Notes: generated by a model not told the origin, from the sequence alone. DNA of 54,273 nt from Patulibacter medicamentivorans (GCF_000240225.1 NZ_AGUD01000227.1:1-54273), one strand, 5' to 3'; numbered from the stretch's first letter, positions 34,647 to 43,364 are shown. A program made the numbers and translations.

Positions 34647-35353
34647 GCGAGGTCCTCGTTCGAATCGTCGTCGGCGTGGGCGCTGCCCACCGCGACCGGC
34701 GGCCGGGCCATCGCCTGCACCACCGGCAGCACCCACAGGAAGCGCCGGATCGGGCCCGAGTAGGGCGCACGGCCGGCGGCGATCGCCATCGCCATCCGCA
34801 GCCGGCCGTCGGCCAGCCGCTCCAGGTCGCCGGTCGCGAGGCCCAGGTCGACGTCCGCGCCGGAGCCGTCGTCGAGGACCTCGAGCCCGCCGCGCGCGTC
34901 GAGCAGGATCGCCTCGCCGTCGAGGTCGAGCGCCCGGACGCGGACCACCAGGTCCGCGCGGCCGACGCGCTCGGCGACGGACGGGTCGCCGGCTGCCTTC
35001 TCGAACAGATCGACGACGGCGTCCCAGCTGCGGCGCGCGGCGTGATCGCCGGCGACGGGCCGCGCCTCGCGGCGCTCGGTGCTCCCGATCGGGTCGTGCA
35101 CGGTGTCCTCTGGCTCGTGGTCCTGCGCCGCCGGCACGCGCGTGGCGGCGGGCTCGGCGGTCGCCACGGGGGTGGCGGCCATCAAGGTCTGATCGGCGGA
35201 GGCGGAGGCCGCGGTCGCTGCCTCGGGCTCGGCCCAGGCGTTGCCGTCCCAGAGCTCGCGCTCCTGGTCGCCGCCGGTCGCGGTCGCGGTCGCGACGCCG
35301 CGTCCGCCGAACAGCGAGCGCAGTCGCGAGCCGGTGCTCTCGGTGGTCCTCAT
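34643..35353 (-). CDS. SCP2-like protein, first gene of the mce operon
   Basis: A 236-residue protein. The first ~120 residues are Ala/Thr/Glu-rich and probably disordered. The rest (about 130-225) aligns by eye with the SCP2-like protein at 38787-39188: LLDARGGLEVLDDGSGADVD versus LRAPNVEVVDGGEDEDADV, then LERLADGRLRMAMAIAAGRA versus NRFWRGEYNLAVGLARGEV, then IRRFLWVLPVV versus TKILKLVPLTK. I infer a sterol-carrier (SCP2)-type lipid-binding fold in the cytoplasm. The ATG at 35353 has GGAGGGGA about 7 nt upstream, which decides the start; an open frame extends further but lacks such a site. Confidence 0.65.
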   Translation of the reverse strand: MRTTESTGSRLRSLFGGRGVATATATGGDQERELWDGNAWAEPEAATAASASADQTLMAATPVATAEPAATRVPAAQDHEPEDTVHDPIGSTERREARPVAGDHAARRSWDAVVDLFEKAAGDPSVAERVGRADLVVRVRALDLDGEAILLDARGGLEVLDDGSGADVDLGLATGDLERLADGRLRMAMAIAAGRAPYSGPIRRFLWVLPVVQAMARPPVAVGSAHADDDSNEDLA

Positions 35354-35762
35354 GCCTGACTCCCCTCCACGGTCGGCGCCAGCCTTCCAGCGCGCGGTGG
35401 TGTCGCCATCCTCCGCGGGAGAGGACTTCCTGCCCCCTTCGGCCGAGTCCCGGGCGGCGTCCCGTCGGGAACCGGCCACCGCGTGCTCGAACCATCGATC
35501 GCGCACGTCATCCGCGCAGCGCTGCTGCCCATCCGCCCCTCCTCCTCGGTCGTACGACAGGGCATGACGAACCTATCCCCGGCGTCTGCGAGCGTCCTGT
35601 CGTCGGGAGCCATGACCTTCGGGAGGTCGTGTGCCCACGACACACATCCGTCCAGGCGGGGTGACAGGCGCGGACCGTCCTTGTATGGCGCGCCCCTGAC
35701 CGCGCCGTCCCGACGCGCCCGCGACGCCGCCATGACCGCGCTCGCTCGCCCGCCGGTGGCCA
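35354..35762. other. Intergenic region carrying the mce-operon promoter
   Basis: About 409 bp between the end of an acyl-CoA synthetase gene and the mce operon. It holds the G-rich box at 35416-35444 and the -10-like AAGGCT at 35381-35386, both on the minus strand. Further out are two palindromes of unknown meaning: GTCGTACGAC (35549-35558) and GTCGTG-TGCC-CACGAC (35626-35641). I see no gene. Confidence 0.6.
35381..35444 (-). promoter_or_regulatory. Promoter of the mce operon with shared G-rich/GGAAG box
   Basis: On the minus strand GGCCGAAGGGGGCAGGAAGT and then CCTCTCCCG (35444-35416), then 39 nt from the end of GGAAG to AAGGCT (35386-35381), which lies 27 nt before the ATG at 35353. Box and spacing match four other promoters in the window. 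Confidence 0.5.
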
Positions 35763-37316
35763 TCAGCGGACCGGCCCCGCGGTCGCCCGTCGTGCGTACT
35801 CCTCCTTCAGCAGCCGCTTGTAGAGCTTGCCGGTGTCGTGCCGCGGCAGCTCGGCCCGGAAGTCGATGTGCCGGGGGCACTTCACGTCGGCGAGCCGCGC
35901 GCGGCAGTGCGCGAGCAGCTCCTGCTCCAGCGCCGCCCACGCGTCGTCGTCGTCGACCGGGTCGACCAGCTGCACGACGGCGTGGACGCGCTCGCCGAAC
36001 TCCTCGTCGGGCACGCCGAAGACCGCGACGTCCATCACCTTCGGGTGCGCCGCCAGCAGGCTCTCGGCCTCCTGCGGGTAGACGTTGACCCCGCCGCTGA
36101 TGATCGTGAACGAGGCGCGATCCGTCAGGTAGAGGTAGCCGTCCGCGTCGAGATGGCCGATGTCGCCGGCGGTCGCCCAGCCCTGCCGGCTGTGCGCCTC
36201 GCGGGTCTTGCTCGGATCCCCGTGGTACTCGAAGGTCGGCCCGTCGGAGAAGAACACGCGCCCCGTCCGGCCCACCGGCAGCTCGACGTCCTCGTCGTCC
36301 GCGAGCACGCGCGGGACGCCGACGAGCGCCCGGCCGACCGATCCGGGATGCGCGAGCCACTGCTCGCTCGTGATCCACGTCAGCCCCGCGCCCTCGGTCG
36401 AGGCGTAGTACTCGTGGAGGATCGGCCCCCACCAGTCGATCATCTGCCGCTTGACCTCGCTCGGGCACGGCGCCCCGGCGTGGAGCACCGCGCGCAGGCT
36501 CCGCAGGTCGGCCGCGCGCCGGAGCTCCTCCGGCAGGCGCAGCAGGCGGACGAACATCGTCGGCACCATCTGGGTGTGGGTGACGCCGCGCTCCGCGATC
36601 AGGTCGAGAGCGGCCTCGGGCGTGAACCGCTCCATCGCGACGACGGTCCCGCCCAGCTGCTGGACCGCCATCGAGAAGCGCAGCGGGGCGGCGTGGTAGA
36701 GCGGCGCCGGCGACAGGTAGACCGTGTCGGGGCCGACGCCGAGCAGGTCCCGGAGGATCGGCGTCACGATGATCGCCGCGTCGTCGACCGGCTGCGCGAG
36801 GCCGGTCGGCTTGATCCCCTTCGGGCGTCCGGTGGTGCCCGAGGAGTAGAGCATGTCCCGCCCCGCGATCCGGGTGCCCTCCAGCGGCGTCGACGGCTGG
36901 TCGGCCACCAGCGCCTCGAGCGGCTCGTACCCGGGGATCTCGCCGCCGACGCTCAGGTACCGCTCGACCCTCGGAGTCGCCGCCCGGACCGCCGCCGCCC
37001 GGTCGGCGTAGCGGGCGGAGAGCAGCAGCACCCGCGCGCCGCAGTCGTCGACGACGTAGGCCAGCTCCTCGGCGGTCAACCGCGTCGAGAGGGCGGTGTA
37101 GAGCAGCCCCGCCCCGTGCGCGCCCCAGGCGACCTCGAAGAACGGGCTGCCGTTCTCCAGGCAGAGCGCGACGTGGTCCCCGACCTCGAGGCCGAGCCCG
37201 CGCAGGAGCCGCGAGACCCGGTTGGCGGCCGCGTCCAGCTCGCCGTACGAGACGGTCCGGCCGCTGGCCGCCATCACGATCGCGGGGTGGTCTGGCGGGT
37301 GGGCTCCGGGATGCAT
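35763..37316 (-). CDS. Acyl-CoA synthetase (ANL family)
   Basis: A 517-residue AMP-forming ligase that would activate a fatty or side-chain acid as its CoA ester. The AMP-binding loop is DMLYSSGTTGRPKGIKPTG, A5 is EYYASTEGAG, A7/A8 are WATAGDIGHLDADGYLYLTD and RASFTIISGGVNVYPQEAES, and the catalytic Lys of A10 is in HDTGKLYKRLL. It resembles FadD-type and crotonobetaine/cyclohexane-carboxylate ligases; the exact substrate cannot be read. The ATG at 37316 is chosen because the fold begins there. It is downstream of the adh gene and shares its promoter box. Confidence 0.88.
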   Translation of the reverse strand: MHPGAHPPDHPAIVMAASGRTVSYGELDAAANRVSRLLRGLGLEVGDHVALCLENGSPFFEVAWGAHGAGLLYTALSTRLTAEELAYVVDDCGARVLLLSARYADRAAAVRAATPRVERYLSVGGEIPGYEPLEALVADQPSTPLEGTRIAGRDMLYSSGTTGRPKGIKPTGLAQPVDDAAIIVTPILRDLLGVGPDTVYLSPAPLYHAAPLRFSMAVQQLGGTVVAMERFTPEAALDLIAERGVTHTQMVPTMFVRLLRLPEELRRAADLRSLRAVLHAGAPCPSEVKRQMIDWWGPILHEYYASTEGAGLTWITSEQWLAHPGSVGRALVGVPRVLADDEDVELPVGRTGRVFFSDGPTFEYHGDPSKTREAHSRQGWATAGDIGHLDADGYLYLTDRASFTIISGGVNVYPQEAESLLAAHPKVMDVAVFGVPDEEFGERVHAVVQLVDPVDDDDAWAALEQELLAHCRARLADVKCPRHIDFRAELPRHDTGKLYKRLLKEEYARRATAGPVR

Positions 37317-37354
37317 GCGGCAGGCTCGTTCGGTCGTCGGGTGGACTGCGACCG

Positions 37355-37413
37355 ACCCTCGCTCACGCGGCGGGGCCGCCGCCATACGTCGGACGGCAGG
37401 TTGTCCTCCCCCG
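37355..37413 (-). promoter_or_regulatory. Promoter of the first acyl-CoA synthetase gene with shared box
   Basis: Minus strand: CGG-GGGAGGACAACCTG-CCG (within 37413-37391), 41 nt from the end of GGACA to GAGGGTCGG (37360-37352). The last block matches TACGGTCGG of the adh promoter at seven of nine positions. The ATG is 38 nt downstream. Confidence 0.4.
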
Positions 37414-37436
37414 CTCGGGCGATGCGACGGCCGCGA

Positions 37437-38543
37437 TCAGGCGAAGACCACGACCGGCTTGACGACCCGTCCCGCCGTCGAGGCGGCCAGCGCGTCGTTG
37501 ATCCGCTCGAACGGGAAGGTCTCGATCAGCCGGTCGAAGGGGAAGCGCCCGGCGCGGTGCATCGCGATCAGCTCGGGGATCAGCTGCTGCGGGTCGGAGT
37601 CGCCCTCGATCACGCCCGAGAGCGTCCGGCCCAGCATCAGGTGCCCCTGGTCGATCGTGATCTCGTTCTCGAGCCCCTGGAACCCGACGGTTGCCGCGTG
37701 CCCCGGGGACCGCAGCACCTCGAGGCACTGGCGGACGACCGGGCCGGTGCCGACGGTGTCGAACGCGTGATCGAGCCCGGGCGCGGCGATCTGCATCACG
37801 TCCCAGACCAGGTCGCGGTGGCGGGCCGGGTCGAAGACGTCGGTCGCCCCGAGCTCGGTGGCGAGGGCGAGCCGCTCGGGGTTGGTGTCGACCGCGACGA
37901 TCGGCGCGCAGCCGACCGCCTTGGCGGCCATCACCGCCGCCAGGCCAACGCCGCCGAGCCCGAAGATCGCGATCCCCTCGCCCTCGCGGGCGCGCAGCAC
38001 GTTGAGGACCGTCCCGGCCCCGGTCTGGATCCCGCAGCCGAGCGGCCCGAGCAGCTCGATCGGGACGTCGTCGGGCACCTTGACGGTGTTCGTCGCCTTG
38101 GCGATCGCCCGGCTGGCGAACGACGACTGCTGGAACCAGTTGCCGTGCACGTCCTCGCCGTGGTCGTGGCCGTGGAGGGTGACGGAGCCGTCCAGGCGGG
38201 TGCCGAAGTAGTTCAGCGGGGCGAACAGCTCGCAGTAGGCCGGGCGCCCGGCGGAGCAGATGCGGCACTCGCCGCAGTGGCCGAAGCTCAGCACGACGTG
38301 GTCGCCGGGCGCGACGCTCGTCACGGCCGCCCCAACCGCGGCCACCACGCCCGATCCCTCGTGCCCCAGGACGGTCGGCAGCGGGAGCGGCACGGTGCCG
38401 TCGATCGCGGTCATGTCGGTGTGGCAGATGCCGGCACCCTTGATCTCGACGAGGACCTCGTCGTCCTGGAGCTCGTCGAGCTCGACCTCCTCGATCGAGA
38501 GCGGCTGGTCGATCTCTCGGAGCACGGCTGCGGTGGCCTTCAC
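37437..38543 (-). CDS. Zinc-dependent alcohol dehydrogenase (MDR family, aryl/alkyl-alcohol type)
   Basis: A 368-residue NAD(P)-dependent enzyme. Catalytic-zinc ligands are in GICHTD (Cys about 39), GHEGSG and GPLGCGIQTG; the structural-zinc lobe is CGECRICSAGRPAYC with four Cys. The nucleotide-binding motif is GLGGVGLAAV, and the following acidic residue in VAVDTN favours NAD. It resembles aryl-alcohol dehydrogenases. With the nearby P450 and aldehyde dehydrogenase it would oxidise a newly made primary alcohol to the aldehyde. Start GTG at 38543. It is divergent from the scp2 operon. Confidence 0.9.
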   Translation of the reverse strand: MKATAAVLREIDQPLSIEEVELDELQDDEVLVEIKGAGICHTDMTAIDGTVPLPLPTVLGHEGSGVVAAVGAAVTSVAPGDHVVLSFGHCGECRICSAGRPAYCELFAPLNYFGTRLDGSVTLHGHDHGEDVHGNWFQQSSFASRAIAKATNTVKVPDDVPIELLGPLGCGIQTGAGTVLNVLRAREGEGIAIFGLGGVGLAAVMAAKAVGCAPIVAVDTNPERLALATELGATDVFDPARHRDLVWDVMQIAAPGLDHAFDTVGTGPVVRQCLEVLRSPGHAATVGFQGLENEITIDQGHLMLGRTLSGVIEGDSDPQQLIPELIAMHRAGRFPFDRLIETFPFERINDALAASTAGRVVKPVVVFA

Positions 38544-38578
38544 GGGTCCTCCCGGACGGTTGCGGTCGAAGGGGCTCG

Positions 38579-38638
38579 ACCGTAGCCCCGGCCGGGCCCG
38601 GCGACCATGCGTCGTTCGGGAGAGCTTCCTCCTCCGAA
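38579..38638 (-). promoter_or_regulatory. adh promoter with shared box
   Basis: Minus strand: GTTCGG-AGGAGGAAGCTCTC-CCGAAC, a 6-bp inverted repeat with 14-nt purine-rich centre (38639-38614), then 40 nt from GGAAG to TACGGT (38584-38579). The GTG start of adh is 35 nt further. Confidence 0.55.
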
Positions 38639-38681
38639 CAGCCCGCGAGGACCGGCGCTCCGCGGCTCCCGGCCGAGCAGA

Positions 38682-38740
38682 ACGGGGGGCAAAGATCTCC
38701 CGTCGAGGAGACGCGACGGCCCCGGGACCGCGACTAGCGT
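38682..38740 (+). promoter_or_regulatory. scp2-aldh-P450 promoter with shared box
   Basis: ACGG-GGGGCAAAGATCTC-CCGT (38682-38703), then 40 nt from CAAAG to TAGCGT (38735-38740). The ATG at 38787 is 46 nt further and has GAGGAG before it. The distance from CCG to the -10 (32 nt) is identical to that in the divergent adh promoter. Confidence 0.55.
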
Positions 38741-38747
38741 GGCTCCA

Positions 38748-38768
38748 GATCGGACAACCCGTCCGATC
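38748..38768 (+). promoter_or_regulatory. Operator-like inverted repeat in the scp2 5' leader
   Basis: Perfect 8-bp arms GATCGGAC (38748-38755) and GTCCGATC (38761-38768) with spacer AACCC. It begins about 8 nt after the -10 hexamer, so at the predicted transcription start. It could bind a dimeric repressor or form an mRNA hairpin. Confidence 0.5.
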
Positions 38769-38786
38769 ACGACGACGAGGAGCCCC

Positions 38787-39188
38787 ATGTCCTACTTCAC
38801 CGACGCCGACGAGGTCTTCGCCTACCTCGGCGGGGTCTTCCGCAAGGCCGCCGAGAGCGAGATCGGCCCGAAGCTGGCGACCGCCGACATCGACCTGCAG
38901 GTCTACTACGCCGACCCCGACGCGAAGGTGCTGATCAAGCTCCGCGCCCCCAACGTCGAGGTCGTCGACGGCGGCGAGGACGAGGACGCCGACGTGAAGC
39001 TCTTCATGCCCGCGGACATCGGCAACCGCTTCTGGCGCGGCGAGTACAACCTCGCCGTCGGCCTGGCCCGCGGCGAGGTCAAGGCCAAGGGCCCCGTGAC
39101 GAAGATCCTCAAGCTCGTCCCGCTGACCAAGCCGCTGTTCCCGCTCTACCGCGAGATGGTCGCCGAGAAGGACGGCGCCGCGGTCTGA
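38787..39188 (+). CDS. SCP2-like sterol-carrier domain protein
   Basis: A 133-residue single-domain protein of the SCP2 sterol-transfer type: helix (DADEVFAYLGGVFRKAAESE), a beta-sheet rich middle (DLQVYYADPDAKVLIKLRAP) and a C-terminal helical lid (TKILKLVPLTKPLFPLYREM). Such proteins bind hydrophobic ligands in the cytoplasm and hand them to enzymes. It is the first gene of an operon with aldehyde dehydrogenase (26 nt downstream) and P450. It has a clear ribosome site. A related domain starts the mce operon. Confidence 0.8.
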   Translation: MSYFTDADEVFAYLGGVFRKAAESEIGPKLATADIDLQVYYADPDAKVLIKLRAPNVEVVDGGEDEDADVKLFMPADIGNRFWRGEYNLAVGLARGEVKAKGPVTKILKLVPLTKPLFPLYREMVAEKDGAAV

Positions 39189-39214
39189 CGACCGCCGCCA
39201 GCGAGGAGCACGAC

Positions 39215-40741
39215 ATGTCGACCGTCGGCGTCCGCCACCACCAGCTGTTCATCGACGGGGCGCAGATCGACGCCCCGGACCACTACGAGATCATCAGCCC
39301 CGCCACCGAGCAGCTCGTCTGCACCGTCGCCAAGGGGACCGTGGCGCACGCCGACGCGGCCGTCGCGGCGGCGCGACGGGCGTTCGAGGAGGGGTCGTGG
39401 TCGCGCAAGCCCCCGCACGAGCGCTCGCAGGTCATGCGCGCGATCGCCGACCGCCTGGGCGAGGACTCCGAGCAGCTCTGCGAGCTCGAGATCGCCGCCA
39501 ACGGCGCGACGCTGCGCCAGGCGATGGCGTTCCTCGTCGGCTACGCGGCGCCGCACTTCCTGTACTTCGCCGAGCAGGCCGCCAGCTACCCGTTCGAGTC
39601 GACGGTCGCGACCGCGGCCTACCCGACGGCGTCCAGCAACCGGATCCACCGCGACCCGATCGGCGTCTGCGCGGCGATCGTGCCGTGGAACTTCCCGCTG
39701 CTGCTGGGCATCTGGAAGATCGGCCCGGCGCTGGCGGCCGGCAACTCGATCGTCGTCAAGACCGACGAGAAGACGCCGCTGAGCCTGCTGCGGCTGGCCG
39801 AGATCGCGCACGAGTGCGGGCTGCCGAAGGGCGTCCTCAACGTGGTGACCGGTGACGGCCCGGAGGTCGGCGCGCATCTGGCGTCCCACCCCGACGTCGA
39901 CAAGGTCGCCTTCACCGGGTCGACCGCGGTCGGCCGCGAGATCATGCGCCTCGCGTCCGGCACCGTCAAGCGGATCTCGCTCGAGCTCGGCGGCAAGGCG
40001 CCCGCGATCCTGCTCGACGACGCCGACCTCGACATCGCCGTCGACGGGGCGCTCTTCGGCTGCATGCTCTACTCGGGGCAGATCTGCGAGTCCGGCACCC
40101 GCCTGCTCGTGCCCGACGCGCTCCACGACGAGGTCGTCGAGCGGCTCGTGGCGCGCGCGGCGACGATCCGGCTCGGCGACCCGGCCGACTTCGACACCGA
40201 CATGGGGCCGGTCGTCTCGGCCCGGCAGCGCGACCGGGTCCTGGGCTACCTGGACGCCGCGCGCCGCGACGGCGCGCGCGTCGCCCTCGGCGGCGGCGCC
40301 CCGGACGGCGCGCAGTTCGAGCGCGGCTTCTGGATCGAGCCGACGATCCTGACCGACGTGACCAACGACATGACCGTCGCCCGCGAGGAGATCTTCGGGC
40401 CGGTCCTCTGCGTCCTGCGCTACTCGTCGCTGGAGGAGGCGGTCGCGATCGCCAACGACACCCCCTACGGCCTCACCGCCGGCATCTGGAGCAGCGATCC
40501 CGAGCGCGCGATCGAGGTCGCGGAGCGGCTGCGCGCCGGCACGGTCTGGATCAACAACTGGCACCAGATCGACCCGGCTCTGCCGTTCGGCGGCTGCAAG
40601 CAGAGCGGCCTCGGACGCGAGCTGGGCCAGGGGGCGCTCGACGAGTACACCGAGCCGCGGCACGTCCACGTCGACCTGACCACGCGCCTGGACCGCCACA
40701 TCTTCGACGCCCTGCTGTCCGAGCCGCCGGCGGGCCGGTGA
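39215..40741 (+). CDS. Aldehyde dehydrogenase (NAD(P)-dependent)
   Basis: A 508-residue enzyme oxidising an aldehyde to the acid. Catalytic Cys291 is in MLYSGQICESGTRLLV and the general base Glu257 in RISLELGGKAPAILLDDADL; the nucleotide-binding segments IVPWNFPLLLGIWKIGPALA and AFTGSTAVGREIM are intact. In the proposed route it takes the aldehyde made by the alcohol dehydrogenase and gives the acid that the acyl-CoA synthetase activates. RBS GAGGAG lies about 10 nt before the ATG; 28 nt to the P450 gene. Confidence 0.95.
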   Translation: MSTVGVRHHQLFIDGAQIDAPDHYEIISPATEQLVCTVAKGTVAHADAAVAAARRAFEEGSWSRKPPHERSQVMRAIADRLGEDSEQLCELEIAANGATLRQAMAFLVGYAAPHFLYFAEQAASYPFESTVATAAYPTASSNRIHRDPIGVCAAIVPWNFPLLLGIWKIGPALAAGNSIVVKTDEKTPLSLLRLAEIAHECGLPKGVLNVVTGDGPEVGAHLASHPDVDKVAFTGSTAVGREIMRLASGTVKRISLELGGKAPAILLDDADLDIAVDGALFGCMLYSGQICESGTRLLVPDALHDEVVERLVARAATIRLGDPADFDTDMGPVVSARQRDRVLGYLDAARRDGARVALGGGAPDGAQFERGFWIEPTILTDVTNDMTVAREEIFGPVLCVLRYSSLEEAVAIANDTPYGLTAGIWSSDPERAIEVAERLRAGTVWINNWHQIDPALPFGGCKQSGLGRELGQGALDEYTEPRHVHVDLTTRLDRHIFDALLSEPPAGR

Positions 40742-40769
40742 CCGCCCGCCGCAACCAGGAGGACCTGAG

Positions 40770-42047
40770 ATGAGCACCACCACCCCCACCCCGCACCCGA
40801 CCTGGGAGCCCGAGCTCGACCTCGGCGGCCGCGCCTTCTGGGAGCGCCCGTTCGAGGAGCGGGAGCGGGCGTTCGCCCGGCTGCGCCGCGAGGCGCCGGT
40901 GTCGTTCCACCGCCCGTACGAGTCCTCGCTGCTGCCCCCGACGGCCGAGACGCCCGGCTTCTGGGCGATCACCAAGTGGGAGGACTGCCGGGCGATCTCG
41001 CGCGATGCCGCGACCTTCGTCAACGGCCAGGGCGTGCTGATGGAGGACATGCCGGAGGTCGTGACGCTGGCGACCACGTCGTTCCTCGCGATGGACGGCG
41101 CCGAGCACCGCCAGGTGCGCGGGATCGTGTCGCAGGCGTTCACGCCCCGCAACGTCCGCAAGATCGAGGGCTGGATCCGCGAGGTCGCGTCGGAGCTCGT
41201 CGACGAGATCATCGATCGCGGGGAGGGCGACATCGTCGACCTGTTCGCGAAGCAGCTGCCGGGGCGGATCTTCGCCCACTTCTTCGGGGTCGAGCGCGAC
41301 AGCGAGGAGCAGCACGTGATCATGGAGGCGGCCGAGCGGATGCTGGCCTGGGACGACCCGAACTGCGCGCTCGGCCGCGACGCGCTGACGACGTTCGCCG
41401 ACGAGGCGCAGCGGATCCAGGACATCGCGATGGCGCGTGCCGAGCACTACCGCGGCAACCCGGCCGAGAACCTCGTCAGCTGGGTCGTCAACGCGCGCTT
41501 CGAGGATCGCGTGCTCGAGGACTGGGAGGTCGCCGCGTTCTTCTCGCTGCTGGGCTCCGCCGCCAACGACACCACGCGCCACTCGATCGGCCACGCGATC
41601 CGGCTGTTCCACGAGCACCCCGACCAGCTCGAGATCCTCAGGGCCGACCTCGAGGGCCGCGCCGACTCGGCGGTCGAGGAGATCCTCCGCTACGTCTCGC
41701 CGGTGATGCACTTCCGTCGCACCTGCGTCGCGGACACCCGGATCCGCGGCGTCGACATCCGGGCCGGCGACAAGTGCGTGCTCTGGTACTGCTCCGGCAA
41801 CCGCGACGAGGAGGTCTTCGATGCGCCCGGCCGCTTCGACGTCCTGCGGACCCCGAACCGCCACCTCGGGTTCGGGGCGGGCGGGCCGCACTTCTGCATC
41901 GGCGCGGCGCTCGGCCGGCAGATGATCAAGTCGTCGATCCTCGAGCTGTACACCCGGATGCCGCGGTTGCGCCTGACCGCGGAGCCGACGCTGCAGGTCA
42001 ACAACTTCATCCACGGCATCCACGCCGCGCCCGCGGCCTGGACCTGA
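40770..42047 (+). CDS. Cytochrome P450, CYP125/CYP142/CYP124-like
   Basis: A 425-residue bacterial P450. The I-helix segment SLLGSAANDTTRHSIGHAIR carries the oxygen-activating A-N-D-T-T pattern; the K-helix ExxR is in VEEILRYVSPVMHFRR; the haem loop is FGAGGPHFCIGAALGR with Cys376 as ligand. NDTTR plus HFCIG is characteristic of the CYP125/142/124 group, which hydroxylates terminal carbons of steroid side chains or branched lipids. No ferredoxin gene is in the window. RBS AGGAGG about 8 nt before the ATG. It is the last gene of the scp2-aldh-P450 operon and convergent with the LuxR genes. Confidence 0.93.
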   Translation: MSTTTPTPHPTWEPELDLGGRAFWERPFEERERAFARLRREAPVSFHRPYESSLLPPTAETPGFWAITKWEDCRAISRDAATFVNGQGVLMEDMPEVVTLATTSFLAMDGAEHRQVRGIVSQAFTPRNVRKIEGWIREVASELVDEIIDRGEGDIVDLFAKQLPGRIFAHFFGVERDSEEQHVIMEAAERMLAWDDPNCALGRDALTTFADEAQRIQDIAMARAEHYRGNPAENLVSWVVNARFEDRVLEDWEVAAFFSLLGSAANDTTRHSIGHAIRLFHEHPDQLEILRADLEGRADSAVEEILRYVSPVMHFRRTCVADTRIRGVDIRAGDKCVLWYCSGNRDEEVFDAPGRFDVLRTPNRHLGFGAGGPHFCIGAALGRQMIKSSILELYTRMPRLRLTAEPTLQVNNFIHGIHAAPAAWT

Positions 42048-42099
42048 GGCCGGGGCGACACGGGCGCCGCGACCGTCGCGCCGGGCCGGCGGCGCGCGG

Positions 42100-43344
42100 T
42101 CAGCCGTCGGCGTGGGCGCGCCGGTGCTCGATCTGCAGGTAGCGGGAGACGGCCTCGGCGCGGTTGGACGCGCGCAGCTTGCGCAGGATGTGCTTGACGT
42201 GCGTCTTGGCGGTCCCGTGCGAGATCACGAGCCGGTCGGCGATCCCGCCGTTGGTCTCCCCCGCGGCCATCAGCCGCAGCACCTCGCGCTCGCGACGCGT
42301 CAGCAGCTCGTCGATCTCCGGGCCACCGGAGATCGCCGCGACGCGGGGGCCCGCGGCCGGCGGTGCGCCCGGCGCGTCGACCGCCGGAGCCGACGCCTCG
42401 GCCGTCAGCGGCAGCTCGCCGTCGACCGCCCACGCGACCGTGCCGTCGGTGGTCGCCGCCGCCTGCTTGACGACCTGCCGGAGCGTCGACATCCGGGCCG
42501 CCAGGGCGACGCCCTCGAACGCCTGGCCGAAGGCCTCGCTGAACATCCAGAGCATGTCGCGGTCGAGCGCGCTGACGAGCCGCCGCTGCGCGAAGTAGTC
42601 GGCGTGCAGGAAGCCCACGACCTGACCGCGGACCACGACCGGCGCGGCGACGTAGGAGCGCGACATCGAGACCTCGGCGATCTCGCGGTGGACCCGCGGA
42701 TCGCGCTGGACGTCGAGGACGCGAATCGGCGCCCGCCGCCGCACGATCTCGGTCTCGGCGAGCGTCTGGTCGAGCCGGCGCGGCCGCTCCTTGCCGGCCT
42801 GCACGACCGCGGCCGCCCACTCCGGGTCGCCCTGGATGAAGCACGCCTGCGGGATGAAGCAGGAGCGCTCGATCGCCGACACGAAGGCGCGGTCGAAGCC
42901 GAGGCGCGAGGCGGCGACCGGCGCGCGCGCCAGCATCTGGTCGACGGTGGCGGCATCGCGCAGCGCCGCCATCGCCTCGCGGACGCGATCGAAGGCGGCC
43001 CCCCGGTCGGCCTCGACCACCGCCACGACCCGGTCGTCCAGCGCCCGCGCATCGAGCAGCAGGTCGAGCAGCCGCGGGTGGGACGGCCCGCCGGGCGCCT
43101 CGTCCCGCAGCGCCTCGACGACCGACCGGTGAACGCGGTCGAGCACGGCCCGCAGCCGGTCGACGTCGAGCGTCGGGTCGGACGATCGCCCGTCCTGCCC
43201 GACGTCCAGCCGCGTCAGCGACGCGGCCCGGTCGAGCACGTCCTCGAGCCCCGCCCGCAACTCCGGATCCGCGATCGGCCGCGAGGTCGATCGCCACTCG
43301 TCGGGGTCGGCGACGGCCAGGGCTGGCCTGCCCTCCACTCCCAT
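42100..43344 (-). CDS. GAF-LuxR transcriptional regulator, second of a tandem pair
   Basis: A 414-residue regulator. The middle (about 140-290) looks like a GAF sensor domain (FDRAFVSAIERSCFIPQACF; SRSYVAAPVVVRGQVVGFLH). The C-terminal LuxR HTH (about 345-410) reads LLTRREREVLRLMAAGETNG and ISHGTAKTHVKHILRKLRAS. Length and architecture equal those of the neighbouring paralogue. The ATG at 43344 is backed by TATGCT at 43351-43356, 6 nt upstream, suggesting leaderless expression and its own promoter despite the 20-nt gap to the upstream gene. It likely senses a small ligand and controls the lipid genes around it; this is inference. Confidence 0.86.
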   Translation of the reverse strand: MGVEGRPALAVADPDEWRSTSRPIADPELRAGLEDVLDRAASLTRLDVGQDGRSSDPTLDVDRLRAVLDRVHRSVVEALRDEAPGGPSHPRLLDLLLDARALDDRVVAVVEADRGAAFDRVREAMAALRDAATVDQMLARAPVAASRLGFDRAFVSAIERSCFIPQACFIQGDPEWAAAVVQAGKERPRRLDQTLAETEIVRRRAPIRVLDVQRDPRVHREIAEVSMSRSYVAAPVVVRGQVVGFLHADYFAQRRLVSALDRDMLWMFSEAFGQAFEGVALAARMSTLRQVVKQAAATTDGTVAWAVDGELPLTAEASAPAVDAPGAPPAAGPRVAAISGGPEIDELLTRREREVLRLMAAGETNGGIADRLVISHGTAKTHVKHILRKLRASNRAEAVSRYLQIEHRRAHADG

Positions 43345-43364
43345 CCCGCAAGCATAGTCCGGCG

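Noticed and set aside
35549..35641. Two short palindromes (GTCGTACGAC and GTCGTG-N4-CACGAC) upstream of the mce operon
   Set aside because: Arms of 5-6 bp are expected by chance in a GC-rich spacer of this size, and they lie 160-260 bp upstream of the predicted promoter.
38540..38605. A 22-codon leader ORF overlapping the adh start codon (MVAGPGRG...), parallel to the SDR leader
   Set aside because: The predicted -10 (38579-38584) lies inside this frame, so the transcript would start after its ATG, and it has no ribosome site.
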